DNA of 64,000 bases from Phytobacter diazotrophicus (GCA_004346725.1 SMDE01000011.1:124001-188000), one strand, 5' to 3'. Shown: positions 11,117 to 20,518, numbered from the stretch's first letter. Notes: generated from the sequence alone by a model not told the origin. Program-made: numbers and translations.

Positions 11117-13255
11117 TCAGGTCAGGCTATCAGGTGCGGGGATAAGCCCGGGATTCAGGCAGTTTTCGTAGTATTGCTGAATTTCAGCCAGACGCGTGCG
11201 GTTTCGATGGTAGCGGCGCAGCGCCTGGACGCCGTTATAGACGCAGCAGACAATCATTGCCAGAAGCAGAAGCGCGGTGCTGACGTAGCGCCAGAGCCCG
11301 GTTGTGCTATTTGGCATACGGTGCAGGCTGATATGACGAGTACCGTTGGCGTCAGTCGAAATATTGGTGATGATGCCCTCGGCGGTAAAAGGGGTTTGCA
11401 TCAGCATTCCCGCCAGGCGTTGGAACTCTGCCCACTGTTCGGCGGCAGGATAGTCATACAACGCGACGCCAGGGTAGGGCTGATCTACCAGCTCGCTTCC
11501 TTCTTCACTCACAATCAGGAAGCCGCCTGGTGCCGGGCTGTTAAGCGCCTGTGCCGCGCGGGTCGTTTCGCGCAAAATAAAGGGTGCGGTGGAGGTGGTG
11601 ACCAGGTTATCCAGCGATTCTGCGCTGACCGGGCGCAGCAACACATTCACGCCGGTGAGTTTGCCCGCGCTGGCGCGTGACGTCAGTGTATCCCAGTCTT
11701 TACTGTTCCCCAGATTGACCAGCGCGTTTTTAAGCCGCAGGCAGTCATCCTCTGCTGAACAGAGATCCTGCGTTTTCAGCACAATCTCAGAAAAATCATC
11801 CAGTAAGACCATGCCTGATTTTTGGATTGCCGTACGCAGCGCCGGGCTCACGCGAGAGCCGTCATCCTGTTTCGGATGCAACTGGCGGTTGACGGCTTCC
11901 ACCAGTGCTGTCGCTTTGGTGACGGTTTCTGATTCCGGCAAGGGCAGCGGCGGCGCGTCGTTCCAGATAATTTGTGAACAGTCGAACGGCGCAAAAGGCG
12001 AACTTTGGCGAGCATTCCAGTTGCTTGACGAATGGATGCTACACATGCCGGTGCCGTGAATCTTTAGCGAGTCACCAATACGCAGCCCTGCTTCTTCAAG
12101 TTGACTAACTTTCGTGGCTTCGATGGTCTGCGCCCCTTTAATCCATGAAAGGGTAAACTTGATGGGCATATCCAGCGGAACCCACATCAGCAGCATAATC
12201 AGAACCAGCAGCGCTCCGGCTGAAATCACGGCGCTGCGCACCCAATGCTGGAGGGGGAAGTTCTTGACCTCATCATGCAGCGATAAAAAGCGACCCTGTC
12301 GAACCACGTGACGATCGAGATAGATATCAATATCGCTTTGTTGCCCCAGGTCCTGGGCGATAAAAGGTTGCCAGTGTTTTGGGTAGATAAGATCAATAAT
12401 GCCTAACGAGATATTGTTGATCTGTTCCTGATTGTTCTCACCAAAAAGCCCCCACCGTTTGGGCGTGCCGCGCAGGCAGTGGATTTCGCGCAGCGCAGTT
12501 TGCGCGGGCGGTGCAAAGATGCCCCAGAGCCCGGCCGCAAGCAGCATAATTCCGCCACCGGCAAGCCACGGGACAAACACGTCCGGGGTGACCAGGCAGA
12601 AAAAGAACAGTAAAAACGATGTTGAAATCAGTAAGGCTTCGCGCATACCGTCCGGGCGGCTCAGCGTATACTCTTCCACCGTTTCATGGCGAATATTAAG
12701 TAGCTCAATTTGCTCCGTCTCTTCGCCGCGGATAGCTGAGTGGGACGAGGGAACCTGTTCTGGCACCAGGCTGTGTTCTTCCGGACGGAATTCATTCAGG
12801 GCGTGGCCATTTAGCGAAATGACCAGCGGAAGAGTGTCGGTACGGATAAGCTCAACGCTGTTTTCATCATTGATATACTGCTCCCAGAACGGCGGCAGAT
12901 GGACTTCAACAGAATCGAGATAGTAGCGCCATTTGTTCGGGGCATCGGTCGTAATCCCGTAGCGGGTGATCGCACGGGTGACGCTGATGACGGTATTACT
13001 TTGCGCGTTGAGGGTGAGGGAGATCGGGGCAGCCGTCGCACCGGTCGGGCCCGGTACCTGACGGGTACGGGAGAGCGATTCCAGATAGCTTTCAACAGCG
13101 CTGCGCTCATCAGGAGTTAATTTGCGGGTTGTCGCGCCAGCGAAAGCTTGCAGATGTGGCAGGCGGTATCGTCTTTGCGATCGCGCTCTGTAAAACCACC
13201 CAACAAGGCATACGCAGGCCAGCATAGCAGCGAAATAAATCAAAATGGTGCTCAT
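11117..13255 (-). CDS. igaA: Rcs phosphorelay inhibitor IgaA
   Basis: IgaA (YrfF) is an inner-membrane protein that restrains the Rcs envelope-stress phosphorelay through RcsD. The product is 712 residues with TM segments near residues 3-22, 205-250 (two passes, LLISTSFLLFFFCLVTPDVF), 340-362 and 655-675. A large periplasmic region lies between the last two, containing several cysteines (GTGMCSIH, DLCSAEDDC). It starts divergently from nudE and runs toward yrfG with a 64-bp gap. Confidence 0.95.
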   Translation of the reverse strand: MSTILIYFAAMLACVCLVGWFYRARSQRRYRLPHLQAFAGATTRKLTPDERSAVESYLESLSRTRQVPGPTGATAAPISLTLNAQSNTVISVTRAITRYGITTDAPNKWRYYLDSVEVHLPPFWEQYINDENSVELIRTDTLPLVISLNGHALNEFRPEEHSLVPEQVPSSHSAIRGEETEQIELLNIRHETVEEYTLSRPDGMREALLISTSFLLFFFCLVTPDVFVPWLAGGGIMLLAAGLWGIFAPPAQTALREIHCLRGTPKRWGLFGENNQEQINNISLGIIDLIYPKHWQPFIAQDLGQQSDIDIYLDRHVVRQGRFLSLHDEVKNFPLQHWVRSAVISAGALLVLIMLLMWVPLDMPIKFTLSWIKGAQTIEATKVSQLEEAGLRIGDSLKIHGTGMCSIHSSSNWNARQSSPFAPFDCSQIIWNDAPPLPLPESETVTKATALVEAVNRQLHPKQDDGSRVSPALRTAIQKSGMVLLDDFSEIVLKTQDLCSAEDDCLRLKNALVNLGNSKDWDTLTSRASAGKLTGVNVLLRPVSAESLDNLVTTSTAPFILRETTRAAQALNSPAPGGFLIVSEEGSELVDQPYPGVALYDYPAAEQWAEFQRLAGMLMQTPFTAEGIITNISTDANGTRHISLHRMPNSTTGLWRYVSTALLLLAMIVCCVYNGVQALRRYHRNRTRLAEIQQYYENCLNPGLIPAPDSLT

Positions 13256-13575
13256 GCTTTCCCCATCTTACTTTTACTAGCAGGTGTAGTCAGTTGCACC
13301 CTTTCCCGTAAATTCAATGAATATGGCTGGAGCGTTATCGGGCAAATCGTTAGTCTAATAGGTGAGCGCCTGACAACATGCAAAATAGTAGCAAAGCCGC
13401 AATAGAGCGAATATCAGCAAATTCTTAGTTTTATTTCAACCTCTTGACTTTTAGGTTTATTTGGGAAATAGCTTCTGCTAAGTTACAGGAATGTAAATGA
13501 GGCGCGAAGAACATTGCCGAAACAGTGTCGCATGTCGCACAATAATGCCAGTAATCTCTGGAAAGACCGATAATA
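13256..13575. promoter_or_regulatory. Divergent igaA / nudE intergenic region
   Basis: 320 bp without a gene, between the divergent igaA and nudE starts, so promoters for both must lie here. No known operator, repeat or credible small ORF was recognised. Confidence 0.45.
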
Positions 13576-14136
13576 ATGAGCGAATCATTGCAAAAACCCA
13601 CCATTCTTAACGTTGAAACCGTCGCGTCTTCACGACTTTTTAACGTCGAAAGTGTGGACCTGGAATTCAGCAACGGCGTACGTCGTGTCTATGAACGTAT
13701 GCGTCCCTCGTCACGCGAAGCGGTGATGATTGTGCCTATTGTAGACGATCATATCATTCTCATTCGCGAATATGCTGTGGGTACCGAATCTTATGAGCTT
13801 GGGTTTTCCAAGGGATTGATCGATCCCGGTGAAAATATGTATGAGGCGGCCAACCGCGAGCTTAAAGAAGAGGTGGGTTTTGGCGCGAAGGAATTAACGT
13901 TCCTGAAAAAACTCAGCATGGCTCCGTCTTATTTCTCCAGCAAAATGAATATCATGGTCGCTGAGGATTTATACCCGGAGTCGCTGCCCGGTGATGAGCC
14001 TGAGCCGTTACCGCAGGTGCGTTGGCCACTGGCCCATTTAATGGACTTGCTGGAAGAGCCTGATTTCAATGAGGCCCGCAATGTAAGCGCACTGTTCTTG
14101 TTAAGAGAGTGGCTTAAAGGGCAGGGCAGGTTATAA
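13576..14136 (+). CDS. nudE: ADP compounds hydrolase NudE
   Basis: NudE is a Nudix hydrolase acting on ADP-ribose, AP3A and NADH. The 186-residue length matches E. coli. An intact Nudix box is visible (GLIDPGENMYEAANRELKEE followed by VGF), with the REx2EE catalytic glutamates. It is divergent from igaA and followed by a compact terminator. Confidence 0.97.
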   Translation: MSESLQKPTILNVETVASSRLFNVESVDLEFSNGVRRVYERMRPSSREAVMIVPIVDDHIILIREYAVGTESYELGFSKGLIDPGENMYEAANRELKEEVGFGAKELTFLKKLSMAPSYFSSKMNIMVAEDLYPESLPGDEPEPLPQVRWPLAHLMDLLEEPDFNEARNVSALFLLREWLKGQGRL

Positions 14137-14160
14137 AAAAAGCGCATAAGCGCTTTTTTT
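14135..14160 (+). terminator. Rho-independent terminator after nudE
   Basis: A7-GCGC-ATAA-GCGC-T7, overlapping the last base of the nudE stop codon. The short 4-bp GC stem is extended by A:T pairs and followed by the T-run. Confidence 0.8.
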
Positions 14161-14234
14161 ATGTCTGTCAGAACTGCGGCCCGCCCTGATAAAACGTTTT
14201 TGCGTCCCATCCGGGGAGCCCTGGCAGGCTTTTA

Positions 14235-16787
14235 TCAGAACAATTCGTGCGTCTCGCCATTATCAATAATGGTGGTTCCCACTTCGTGCACGGCCTGCTG
14301 TGTCGGCTGCGTCCCGTCAATAAAATACTCCTGACGGCTGCTGCCTCCACTTGCCAGTTGCCCTGTACTCCGGTCGATATTTACCGTCACTATTCCTGGC
14401 GGTGGCGTGAGCGGTTGCTCCGGTACGCCATTGAGAACAACCTGCATGTAAGCATCCCATGCTGGCTGCGCACTCTTCGCGCCGCCTTCGTAACCTGAGA
14501 TCTGATCTTTGATAGCGCCCGACGCGGAGGTGCGTCCCAGATCGCGACGGTGATCATCAAAACCGATCCAGACCGACGTCACTACGCCCGGACCATAACC
14601 GGAGAACCAGGCATCTTTCGAGCTGTTGGTGGTCCCGGTTTTCCCACCGATATCATTACGTTTGAGATCGCGACCTGCGCGCCAGCCTGTGCCTTGCCAG
14701 CCTGGTTCACCGAAGATGTTACTGTTAAGCGCGCTCTTGATTAAAAACGATAGCGGCGTACTGATCACGTGCGGTGCATACTCCTGACCACCGCTCTTCA
14801 CCACCAGATCCTGATTGGCTTGCTCCAGTTGCGGCATCGGTATGGAAGGATTATGCTGCTCCTGAGAGATAGCGACGTTTTCCATATCTTTGTTTTCCAG
14901 CACGTCTGACTTCGGTGTATCCCCATAAATTACCGGGATATTACACTCCGCGCAGGCGACCTTCGGCCGGGCTTCGAACAGAACATTACCCTGATCGTTT
15001 TCAATTTTGGTAATGAAGTACGGATCGATGAGGAAACCGCCGTTCGCCATGACTGAATAGCCGCGTGCTACCTGCATGGGTGTGAACGACGCGGAACCCA
15101 GCGCCAGCGACTCCGTATGCACGATGTTTTGTGCAGGGAAACCGAATCGCTGTAAATACTCGGCGGCGTAATCGACCCCCATTGCACGCATAGCGCGTAC
15201 CATCACCACGTTCTTCGACTGCCCCAGCCCCTGACGCAGGCGAATTGGCCCGGCATACTCATCTGGCGAGTTTTTCGGACGCCAGTCGGAACCCGCCCCT
15301 GCATCCCAACGGGAGATAGGCACATCGTTCAGAATACTGGCCAGCGTCAGGCCTTTGTCCATCGCCGCGGTATAAAGGAATGGTTTGATGTTAGAGCCAA
15401 CCTGACGCAGCGCCTGGGTGGCGCGGTTAAATTTGCTCTGATTGAAATCAAAGCCGCCAACCAGCGCCAGCACGGCGCCATCGTGCGGGTTGATGGAGAC
15501 CAGGGCGGAGTTAACATCCGGCACCTGGGCCAGCCACCAGCCTTCATTTACCATGCGCACCCAAATCTGCTGACCTGCCAGCACCACATCGGTCACTTTG
15601 CGTGGGGTTGGGCCCTGTGCGGTGTCGGAACGATAAGGGCGTGCCCAGCGCATTCCGTCCATATGCAGTGATACGGAGGTCCCGTCGCCCAGCATCGCGG
15701 TGGCTTCTTGCGCATTGGCGGCCGTCACGACAGCAGGCTCCAGCGGCCCGTAGGTCGGCAACGCTTTTAGGGTGTCGGTGATTTTTTTACTGTCCCACGC
15801 GCTTTCGCCCGGTTTCCACAGCACATTCGACGGGCCGCGATAACCGTGGCGCATATCGTAGTCCATCACGTTATTGCGCACGGCATCCTGCGCCGCCAAC
15901 TGCACTTTACGGGTGATGGTGGTGTAAACACGATAACCGTCTTCGTATGCTTTATCGCCGTAGCGATTCACCATCTCCTGACGCACCATTTCTGAGAGGT
16001 ACGGCGCCGAGAAGGCAATTTCCGGCGCATGGTAATCCGCATCAATGGCTTCGCCGCGCGCCTGGTCATACTGCGTCTGGCTGATATAGCCCTCGCTCAG
16101 CATACGGGCCAGTACCACATTACGGCGAGCCGTTGCGCGGTCAAGCGAATAGAGCGGGTTAAAGGTGGATGGCGCTTTGGGCAACCCGGCAATGACCGCC
16201 ATCTCACTCAGGGTGAGCTGGTCGACGGGTTTGCCAAAGTAGACCTGTGCCGCCGCACCCACACCATAAGCACGATAACCGAGGTAAATCTTATTGAGGT
16301 AAAGCTCGAGGATCTCGTCTTTATTCAATAACTGCTCGATGCGGATAGCCAGGAACACTTCCTTGATTTTACGCATCAGCGTGCGTTCCGGACTCAGGAA
16401 GAAGTTACGTGCGAGCTGTTGCGTGATGGTGCTGGCGCCCTGTGAGGCGTGACCAGAGAAAAGCGCTACGCTGGCCGCACGGAAAATCCCCACCGGATCA
16501 ACGCCATGGTGTTCATAGAAGCGGCTGTCTTCTGTGGCGACAAACGCTTTCACCATTTCTGGCGGAATCTGATTCAGCGTCAGCGGAATACGACGTTTTT
16601 CACCGTACTGCGCAATCAATTCGCCGTCGGCGCTATAGACCTGCATCGGGATTTGTAGTCGCACGTCTTTCAGCGTCGCGACGTCAGGTAGCTGCGGCTC
16701 AATGAATTTGTACAACCCATAAATCGAGCCTGCTCCCAGCAGAATGCAACACACTGCAAGGATCAATAAATACTTTACGAACTTCAC
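14235..16787 (-). CDS. mrcA: Penicillin-binding protein 1A
   Basis: PBP1A is a bifunctional class A PBP: a glycosyltransferase and transpeptidase in the inner membrane. The N-terminal signal anchor is FVKYLLILAVCCILLGAGSIYG. The GT51 domain has the EDSRFYEHHGVD catalytic motif. The transpeptidase domain has the SxxK serine in GSNIKPF and a KTG motif (GGKTGTTNSS). Two starts are possible: GTG at 16,787 gives 850 residues as in E. coli, while ATG at 16,811 adds MKLNGNPP. Neither has a strong Shine-Dalgarno; the family length favours the GTG. It is divergent from the hof operon. Confidence 0.95.
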   Translation of the reverse strand: MKFVKYLLILAVCCILLGAGSIYGLYKFIEPQLPDVATLKDVRLQIPMQVYSADGELIAQYGEKRRIPLTLNQIPPEMVKAFVATEDSRFYEHHGVDPVGIFRAASVALFSGHASQGASTITQQLARNFFLSPERTLMRKIKEVFLAIRIEQLLNKDEILELYLNKIYLGYRAYGVGAAAQVYFGKPVDQLTLSEMAVIAGLPKAPSTFNPLYSLDRATARRNVVLARMLSEGYISQTQYDQARGEAIDADYHAPEIAFSAPYLSEMVRQEMVNRYGDKAYEDGYRVYTTITRKVQLAAQDAVRNNVMDYDMRHGYRGPSNVLWKPGESAWDSKKITDTLKALPTYGPLEPAVVTAANAQEATAMLGDGTSVSLHMDGMRWARPYRSDTAQGPTPRKVTDVVLAGQQIWVRMVNEGWWLAQVPDVNSALVSINPHDGAVLALVGGFDFNQSKFNRATQALRQVGSNIKPFLYTAAMDKGLTLASILNDVPISRWDAGAGSDWRPKNSPDEYAGPIRLRQGLGQSKNVVMVRAMRAMGVDYAAEYLQRFGFPAQNIVHTESLALGSASFTPMQVARGYSVMANGGFLIDPYFITKIENDQGNVLFEARPKVACAECNIPVIYGDTPKSDVLENKDMENVAISQEQHNPSIPMPQLEQANQDLVVKSGGQEYAPHVISTPLSFLIKSALNSNIFGEPGWQGTGWRAGRDLKRNDIGGKTGTTNSSKDAWFSGYGPGVVTSVWIGFDDHRRDLGRTSASGAIKDQISGYEGGAKSAQPAWDAYMQVVLNGVPEQPLTPPPGIVTVNIDRSTGQLASGGSSRQEYFIDGTQPTQQAVHEVGTTIIDNGETHELF

Positions 16788-16907
16788 CGGAGGATTCCCA
16801 TTTAGTTTCATTTGGGCAGTTTATAAACAACCGCGCGGTAGTATAAATGCAAGCCTGATGCATTGATATAGCCGTCATCTTTCCTGGCGATAAGGAGGTC
16901 GCGATTT

Positions 16908-17693
16908 ATGGCATTCGGGCACTGGCAGATTGGACTGCATATTCAGCAAGATAGCGTTTTCAGCGTCGCATTAACCCCAGGCAGAACAGGGTGGGCGCTA
17001 CGCCGTTGGTGGCACATCCCGTTACCATTGGGCACAGTTGAAAACGGGCAGCTTAAAGCACCACAACAGTTGTTGACCACGCTCTTACCGTGGCGAAAAT
17101 CGTTACCGCAGCGCCACCGGGTACGGCTGGCATTTCCGGCAGCGCGCACATTGCAGCGTAAGCTCCCCCGCCCGGCAATGGCCTTGCGGGAAAACGAACT
17201 GGCAAGCTGGGTTTCTCACGCCATGGCGCGTGAACTTGAAATGGCAGCGGCAGATTTGCGTTTCGACTATACCGAAGATTCACTGGCGCAGGCCTATAGC
17301 GTGACGGCGGCGCAGCATAAAGACGTGGCCGAAATGCTGGAACTGGCAACCTCTCTGCACCTGAATTTGACCTCCCTGACGCCTGATGCCTGCGCGTTAC
17401 AGCATCTTGTCCCTTTTTTACCGCCTCCGGCACGTTGTCTTATTTGGGAAGGCGACGCGCAATGGCTGTGGGCAACGCGCACCGGATGGGGGCGTCGGTC
17501 GCACGAAGATCAGCCCACCGTAAACGCGCTAAGCGCAAGCCTCGGGCTGGACATTGCCGACGTTGCGCTATGCACAGCGGCAACGCCCGAGTTTGACCCC
17601 TGGAGCGTCCTTGTGCAGCGGCAACCGCCTTTACCGCCAAATGGCATGCGTTTCGCGGTAGCGATTGGCCTGGCCCTGGGAGCGGTTCGCTAA
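16908..17693 (+). CDS. hofM: Pilus assembly / DNA utilisation protein HofM (PilM-like)
   Basis: HofM is the PilM-type actin-like cytoplasmic protein of a type IV pilus-like machine; in E. coli the hof genes are linked to growth on DNA as a carbon source. The 261-residue product begins MAFGHWQIGLHIQQDSVFSV, the PilM phosphate-1-like start. It opens the operon hofMNOPQ and is divergent from mrcA. Its stop overlaps the hofN ATG by 1 bp. Confidence 0.88.
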   Translation: MAFGHWQIGLHIQQDSVFSVALTPGRTGWALRRWWHIPLPLGTVENGQLKAPQQLLTTLLPWRKSLPQRHRVRLAFPAARTLQRKLPRPAMALRENELASWVSHAMARELEMAAADLRFDYTEDSLAQAYSVTAAQHKDVAEMLELATSLHLNLTSLTPDACALQHLVPFLPPPARCLIWEGDAQWLWATRTGWGRRSHEDQPTVNALSASLGLDIADVALCTAATPEFDPWSVLVQRQPPLPPNGMRFAVAIGLALGAVR

Positions 17694-18232
17694 TGGAACA
17701 GATGATCAACCTGCTGCCCTGGCGAGAGCAGCGACAACAGGCATGTCGGCGCTTTTGGGGGCAACTGCTGGCGTATGCTGTGGGCCTGATGGCGCTGATT
17801 ACCCTGGGGTGTCAGGTAAAGGCGGGCCAGGACAAGCAGATCGCTACGTTGTGGCTGCAATCTGACGCGCAAATGCTGTCAGCGCTAAAGGCAAAACAGC
17901 CGCATTTCCAGGCGCAACACCAGTTGTGGTTAAAACAGCAGGCCAGAATGCAGCGGCACAACCAGACCCGTCAATGGCAGCAGCGGCTGGCAGAACTGGC
18001 GGAAAAAATGCCCGACAGCGCCTGGCTTACGGAGGTGCATTTTCAGCAAGGGCAACTCAGCGTGTCGGGGATTGCCAGAACGTTTCAGTCATTAAGCGAA
18101 CTGGAGCAGGCGCTGGACACGACCGCCGGTTTTCGTCTTCGCCAAACCGGTTCGACCGGGCGAGATGCGCAAGGGCGCTGGCAGTTTCACTATCAGCTTA
18201 ATAAGGAAGATGAGCATGCCGCGCTGCCTTGA
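17693..18232 (+). CDS. hofN: PilN-like protein HofN
   Basis: A 179-residue PilN-type inner-membrane protein. It has the short cytoplasmic motif MINLLPWREQR that docks PilN on PilM, then one TM segment (about 25-43, LLAYAVGLMALITLGCQ), then a periplasmic coiled coil and ferredoxin-like domain. It overlaps hofM by 1 bp and hofO by 17 bp. Confidence 0.87.
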   Translation: MEQMINLLPWREQRQQACRRFWGQLLAYAVGLMALITLGCQVKAGQDKQIATLWLQSDAQMLSALKAKQPHFQAQHQLWLKQQARMQRHNQTRQWQQRLAELAEKMPDSAWLTEVHFQQGQLSVSGIARTFQSLSELEQALDTTAGFRLRQTGSTGRDAQGRWQFHYQLNKEDEHAALP

Positions 18233-18680
18233 TCTTTGGTACGCCCTCTCGCCCGTAACCCGTGCCGGGTACGGATTATTGCTTATGGTGCTTCTCCTGC
18301 TTGCGGTGTGGTGGTGGCAGATTCAGCCCATAACGCGTGAACAAACGGCACGGGAGCAACAACATCTTGTGCAGCAGGCGGCATTGCAGGAAAGCTGGCG
18401 AGAGATTCTGGCCCTTAAACCACCGGTGAAAGCGCATGCTCAAGCAGATATCCCAAAGGCCTTTTCACCGCTGGAGTTTCATACTCCTGATGCCCAACTG
18501 ATTGGCTGGCGTCCTGCCCATCGGGGGGGCGAGATGGTGCTGGAGGCGCAGTGGGTATCGATTCCCCGGACGTTTTCCTGGCTTGCCGAACGGCAAATGC
18601 TCGCACCTGCTTTTTCCATCACCGCGCAGGACAAGGCGCTGCGTTTTGTGCTCCAGGTGGAGAGCGATGATGGCGGCTAA
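18216..18680 (+). CDS. hofO: PilO-like protein HofO
   Basis: A PilO-type protein of about 154 residues that would pair with HofN in the periplasm. One TM segment is visible near residues 18-35 (GYGLLLMVLLLLAVWWW). The start at 18,216 is chosen because AGGA (18,204-18,207) sits 8 bp upstream; an ATG two codons earlier is too close to it. It overlaps hofN and hofP. Sequence conservation with E. coli HofO is modest, as is usual for this operon. Confidence 0.82.
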   Translation: MPRCLDLWYALSPVTRAGYGLLLMVLLLLAVWWWQIQPITREQTAREQQHLVQQAALQESWREILALKPPVKAHAQADIPKAFSPLEFHTPDAQLIGWRPAHRGGEMVLEAQWVSIPRTFSWLAERQMLAPAFSITAQDKALRFVLQVESDDGG

Positions 18681-19023
18681 ACGCATCGCAGCGTCATGTT
18701 TGCTGGTGCTAATGCTGGCGGGTATGCGTGATCCTTTCAAGCCGCCTCCCGATCGCTGCATGGTCAGTCAGCTTGCGCTTTGGCATTACCAGGGCGTGGT
18801 AAGCAGGTCTCAGGCCGCGACAGGGATTGTGCGCGATCCCGCCGGCAGATGGCGACGCGTGCAGAAGGGGGAAACGCTTGCGGGAGGCTGGCGCGTGGTG
18901 GAATTTAATAAAGAAGAGATGCGCATCGCGACAGGGGAAGGTTGTGAACCCGCGCACTGGCGCTGGAAACGAGAAGGATCTCAGCATGAAAAGAACAGCA
19001 GTGGTGGCTCTTTGCCTCAGTAG
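18667..19023 (+). CDS. hofP: PilP-like protein HofP
   Basis: A 118-residue PilP-type periplasmic protein that would link HofNO to the HofQ secretin. It has a hydrophobic N-terminus (IAASCLLVLMLAG) and then the family signature MRDPFKPPPDRC. Two adjacent ATGs (18,667 and 18,670) follow AGGTGGAG; the second has the better spacing. It overlaps hofO by 14 bp and hofQ by 38 bp in another frame. Confidence 0.82.
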   Translation: MMAAKRIAASCLLVLMLAGMRDPFKPPPDRCMVSQLALWHYQGVVSRSQAATGIVRDPAGRWRRVQKGETLAGGWRVVEFNKEEMRIATGEGCEPAHWRWKREGSQHEKNSSGGSLPQ

Positions 19024-20224
19024 CCTGGCAGCGAGCGCGGCAACACCCGCCCCCGTGACATTAATGGTAGATGATGTTCCCGTTACCCAGGTCCTACAGG
19101 CGCTTGCCGGGCAGGAAAAACATAATCTGGTGATCTCGCCGGACGTCAGCGGGACACTCTCCTTGCATCTTGTCGATGTTCCCTGGAAGCAGGCACTGAA
19201 CACGGTGATTGCCAGCGCAGGGCTGACACTACGCAGAGAGGGCAACATCCTGTATGTGCATTCCGCAAGCTGGCAACAGCAACAGTACGATGCGCGTGAG
19301 GCGGCGCTGGAAAAGCAAAAACAGAGTCTGCCGCTGGAAGAGCGTAGCCTGACGCTGCGTTATGCGCAGGCCAGTGAGTTGGCAAAGGCTGGCGAAAAGC
19401 TCCTTGGGCCAAAAGGAACGATCACGGTAGACAATCGGCTCAACCGGCTGTTGCTTCGCGATCATAAGGCCTCGCTTAACGTACTGGAAAAGTGGGTTGC
19501 GCAGATGGATTTGCCCGTTGAACAGGTTGAACTGGCCGCACACATTGTCACCATAAATGAAAAGAGCCTGCGTGAACTTGGCGTGAAGTGGGGGCTGGGG
19601 GAGGCGACAAAGCCCGGAAAACGCGGGCAGGTGTCATCGCTTTCAAGCGATCTGTCGGTTGAAAGTGCCAGCACCCGGGTTGGTTTTAATATCGGCAGTA
19701 TTAACGGGCGGTTGTTGGATATTGAGTTATCCGCACTGGAACAAAAACAGCAACTGGAGATCATCGCCAGCCCACGATTACTGGCCTCTCACATGCAGCC
19801 TGCCAGCATTAAACAAGGCAGTGAAATCCCATACCAGGTCTCCAGCGGCGAAAGCGGCGCAACGTCGGTGGAATTTAAAGAAGCGGTGCTGGGTATGGAG
19901 GTGACGCCGACCGTGCTGCCTGATAGCCGTGTGCGTCTCAAGTTGCGTATTACCCAGAACATGCCGGGCCAGGTGCTCCAGCAGGCTGATGGCGAGGTAC
20001 TGGCGATTGATAAACAGGAGATTGAAACCCTGGTCGAAATAAAAAGCGGTGATACCCTGGCGCTGGGAGGCATTTTCTCACAAAAGAACAAGCTCGGTTC
20101 CGACAGTGTACCAATTTTAGGGGGGATACCCTGGTTTGGCCGACTGTTTCGTCATGATGGTAAAGATAATGAGCGCCGTGAACTGGTGGTCTTTATTACA
20201 CCAAGGCTCGTGCCAGTTCGTTGA
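18986..20224 (+). CDS. hofQ: Outer-membrane secretin HofQ (PilQ-like)
   Basis: HofQ is the secretin of the DNA-uptake/type IV pilus-like apparatus. The 412-residue length matches E. coli. The start at 18,986 is chosen because it gives a clean signal peptide (MKRTAVVALCLSSLAASAA) with AAGGA 7 bp upstream. The AMIN-less N-terminus leads into an STN-like domain (LQALAGQEKHNLVISPDVSG), N1 repeats, and the C-terminal secretin domain with ALGGIFS and ITPRLVPVR at the end. No pilin or pilus motor genes are next to it, as in E. coli. Confidence 0.93.
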   Translation: MKRTAVVALCLSSLAASAATPAPVTLMVDDVPVTQVLQALAGQEKHNLVISPDVSGTLSLHLVDVPWKQALNTVIASAGLTLRREGNILYVHSASWQQQQYDAREAALEKQKQSLPLEERSLTLRYAQASELAKAGEKLLGPKGTITVDNRLNRLLLRDHKASLNVLEKWVAQMDLPVEQVELAAHIVTINEKSLRELGVKWGLGEATKPGKRGQVSSLSSDLSVESASTRVGFNIGSINGRLLDIELSALEQKQQLEIIASPRLLASHMQPASIKQGSEIPYQVSSGESGATSVEFKEAVLGMEVTPTVLPDSRVRLKLRITQNMPGQVLQQADGEVLAIDKQEIETLVEIKSGDTLALGGIFSQKNKLGSDSVPILGGIPWFGRLFRHDGKDNERRELVVFITPRLVPVR

Positions 20225-20311
20225 TCGATACATATTCTGTATCGCTTTTTCTGCCTAACTCGCTACAGGTGTTTGACGTGAGAGATGATTTAGCTTACAA
20301 GGAGTACCGAT

Positions 20312-20404
20312 TTGAGCGTCAGCTATCTCCGTCTTACCATAAGTAGTGTTAACGTCTGGTCGGCAATTTATTCAGTTGCCAAACCAGTCTCAGTACTGAG
20401 ATAA
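20312..20404 (+). CDS. Candidate small ORF in the aroK leader (30 codons, unrecognised)
   Basis: A TTG start preceded at 7 bp by a full AAGGAG (20,299-20,304) opens a 30-codon ORF beginning (M)SVSYLRLTISSVNVW and ending SVLR before TAA. Its second half coincides with the hairpin at 20,356-20,387, and its last codons with the palindrome CTCAGTACTGAG. A short ORF with an excellent ribosome site overlapping RNA structure upstream of a biosynthetic gene is what a leader peptide looks like. It has only one Trp and two Tyr, so classical aromatic attenuation is not obvious. No function is claimed. Confidence 0.4.
   Translation: MSVSYLRLTISSVNVWSAIYSVAKPVSVLR
20356..20400 (+). other. Hairpin plus palindrome in the aroK leader
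   Basis: CTGGT-C-GGCAA (20,356-20,366) can pair with TTGCC-AA-ACCAG (20,376-20,387) around a 9-nt loop. It is followed directly by the perfect palindrome CTCAGTACTGAG and then ATAATTTTTGG. The arrangement resembles an imperfect terminator or attenuator, but the stem next to the T-run is weak. Confidence 0.4.
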
Positions 20405-20518
20405 TTTTTGGTCTGACTCTCGCACTATCGCATATGAGGTTTCAGTTCATGTCCGGCTTCGCACGGTGTCTACGGAGCGGATTTATCATCAACGAATAGT
20501 CTTAGTAGTACCGAAAAA

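Larger units (their letters stand above)
20225..20518. promoter_or_regulatory. aroK upstream leader region
   Basis: 294 bp between hofQ and aroK that should contain the aroKB promoters. It holds a candidate 30-codon ORF (20,312-20,404), an interrupted hairpin (20,356-20,387) and a 12-bp perfect palindrome (20,389-20,400). The remainder shows no recognisable site. Confidence 0.5.
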
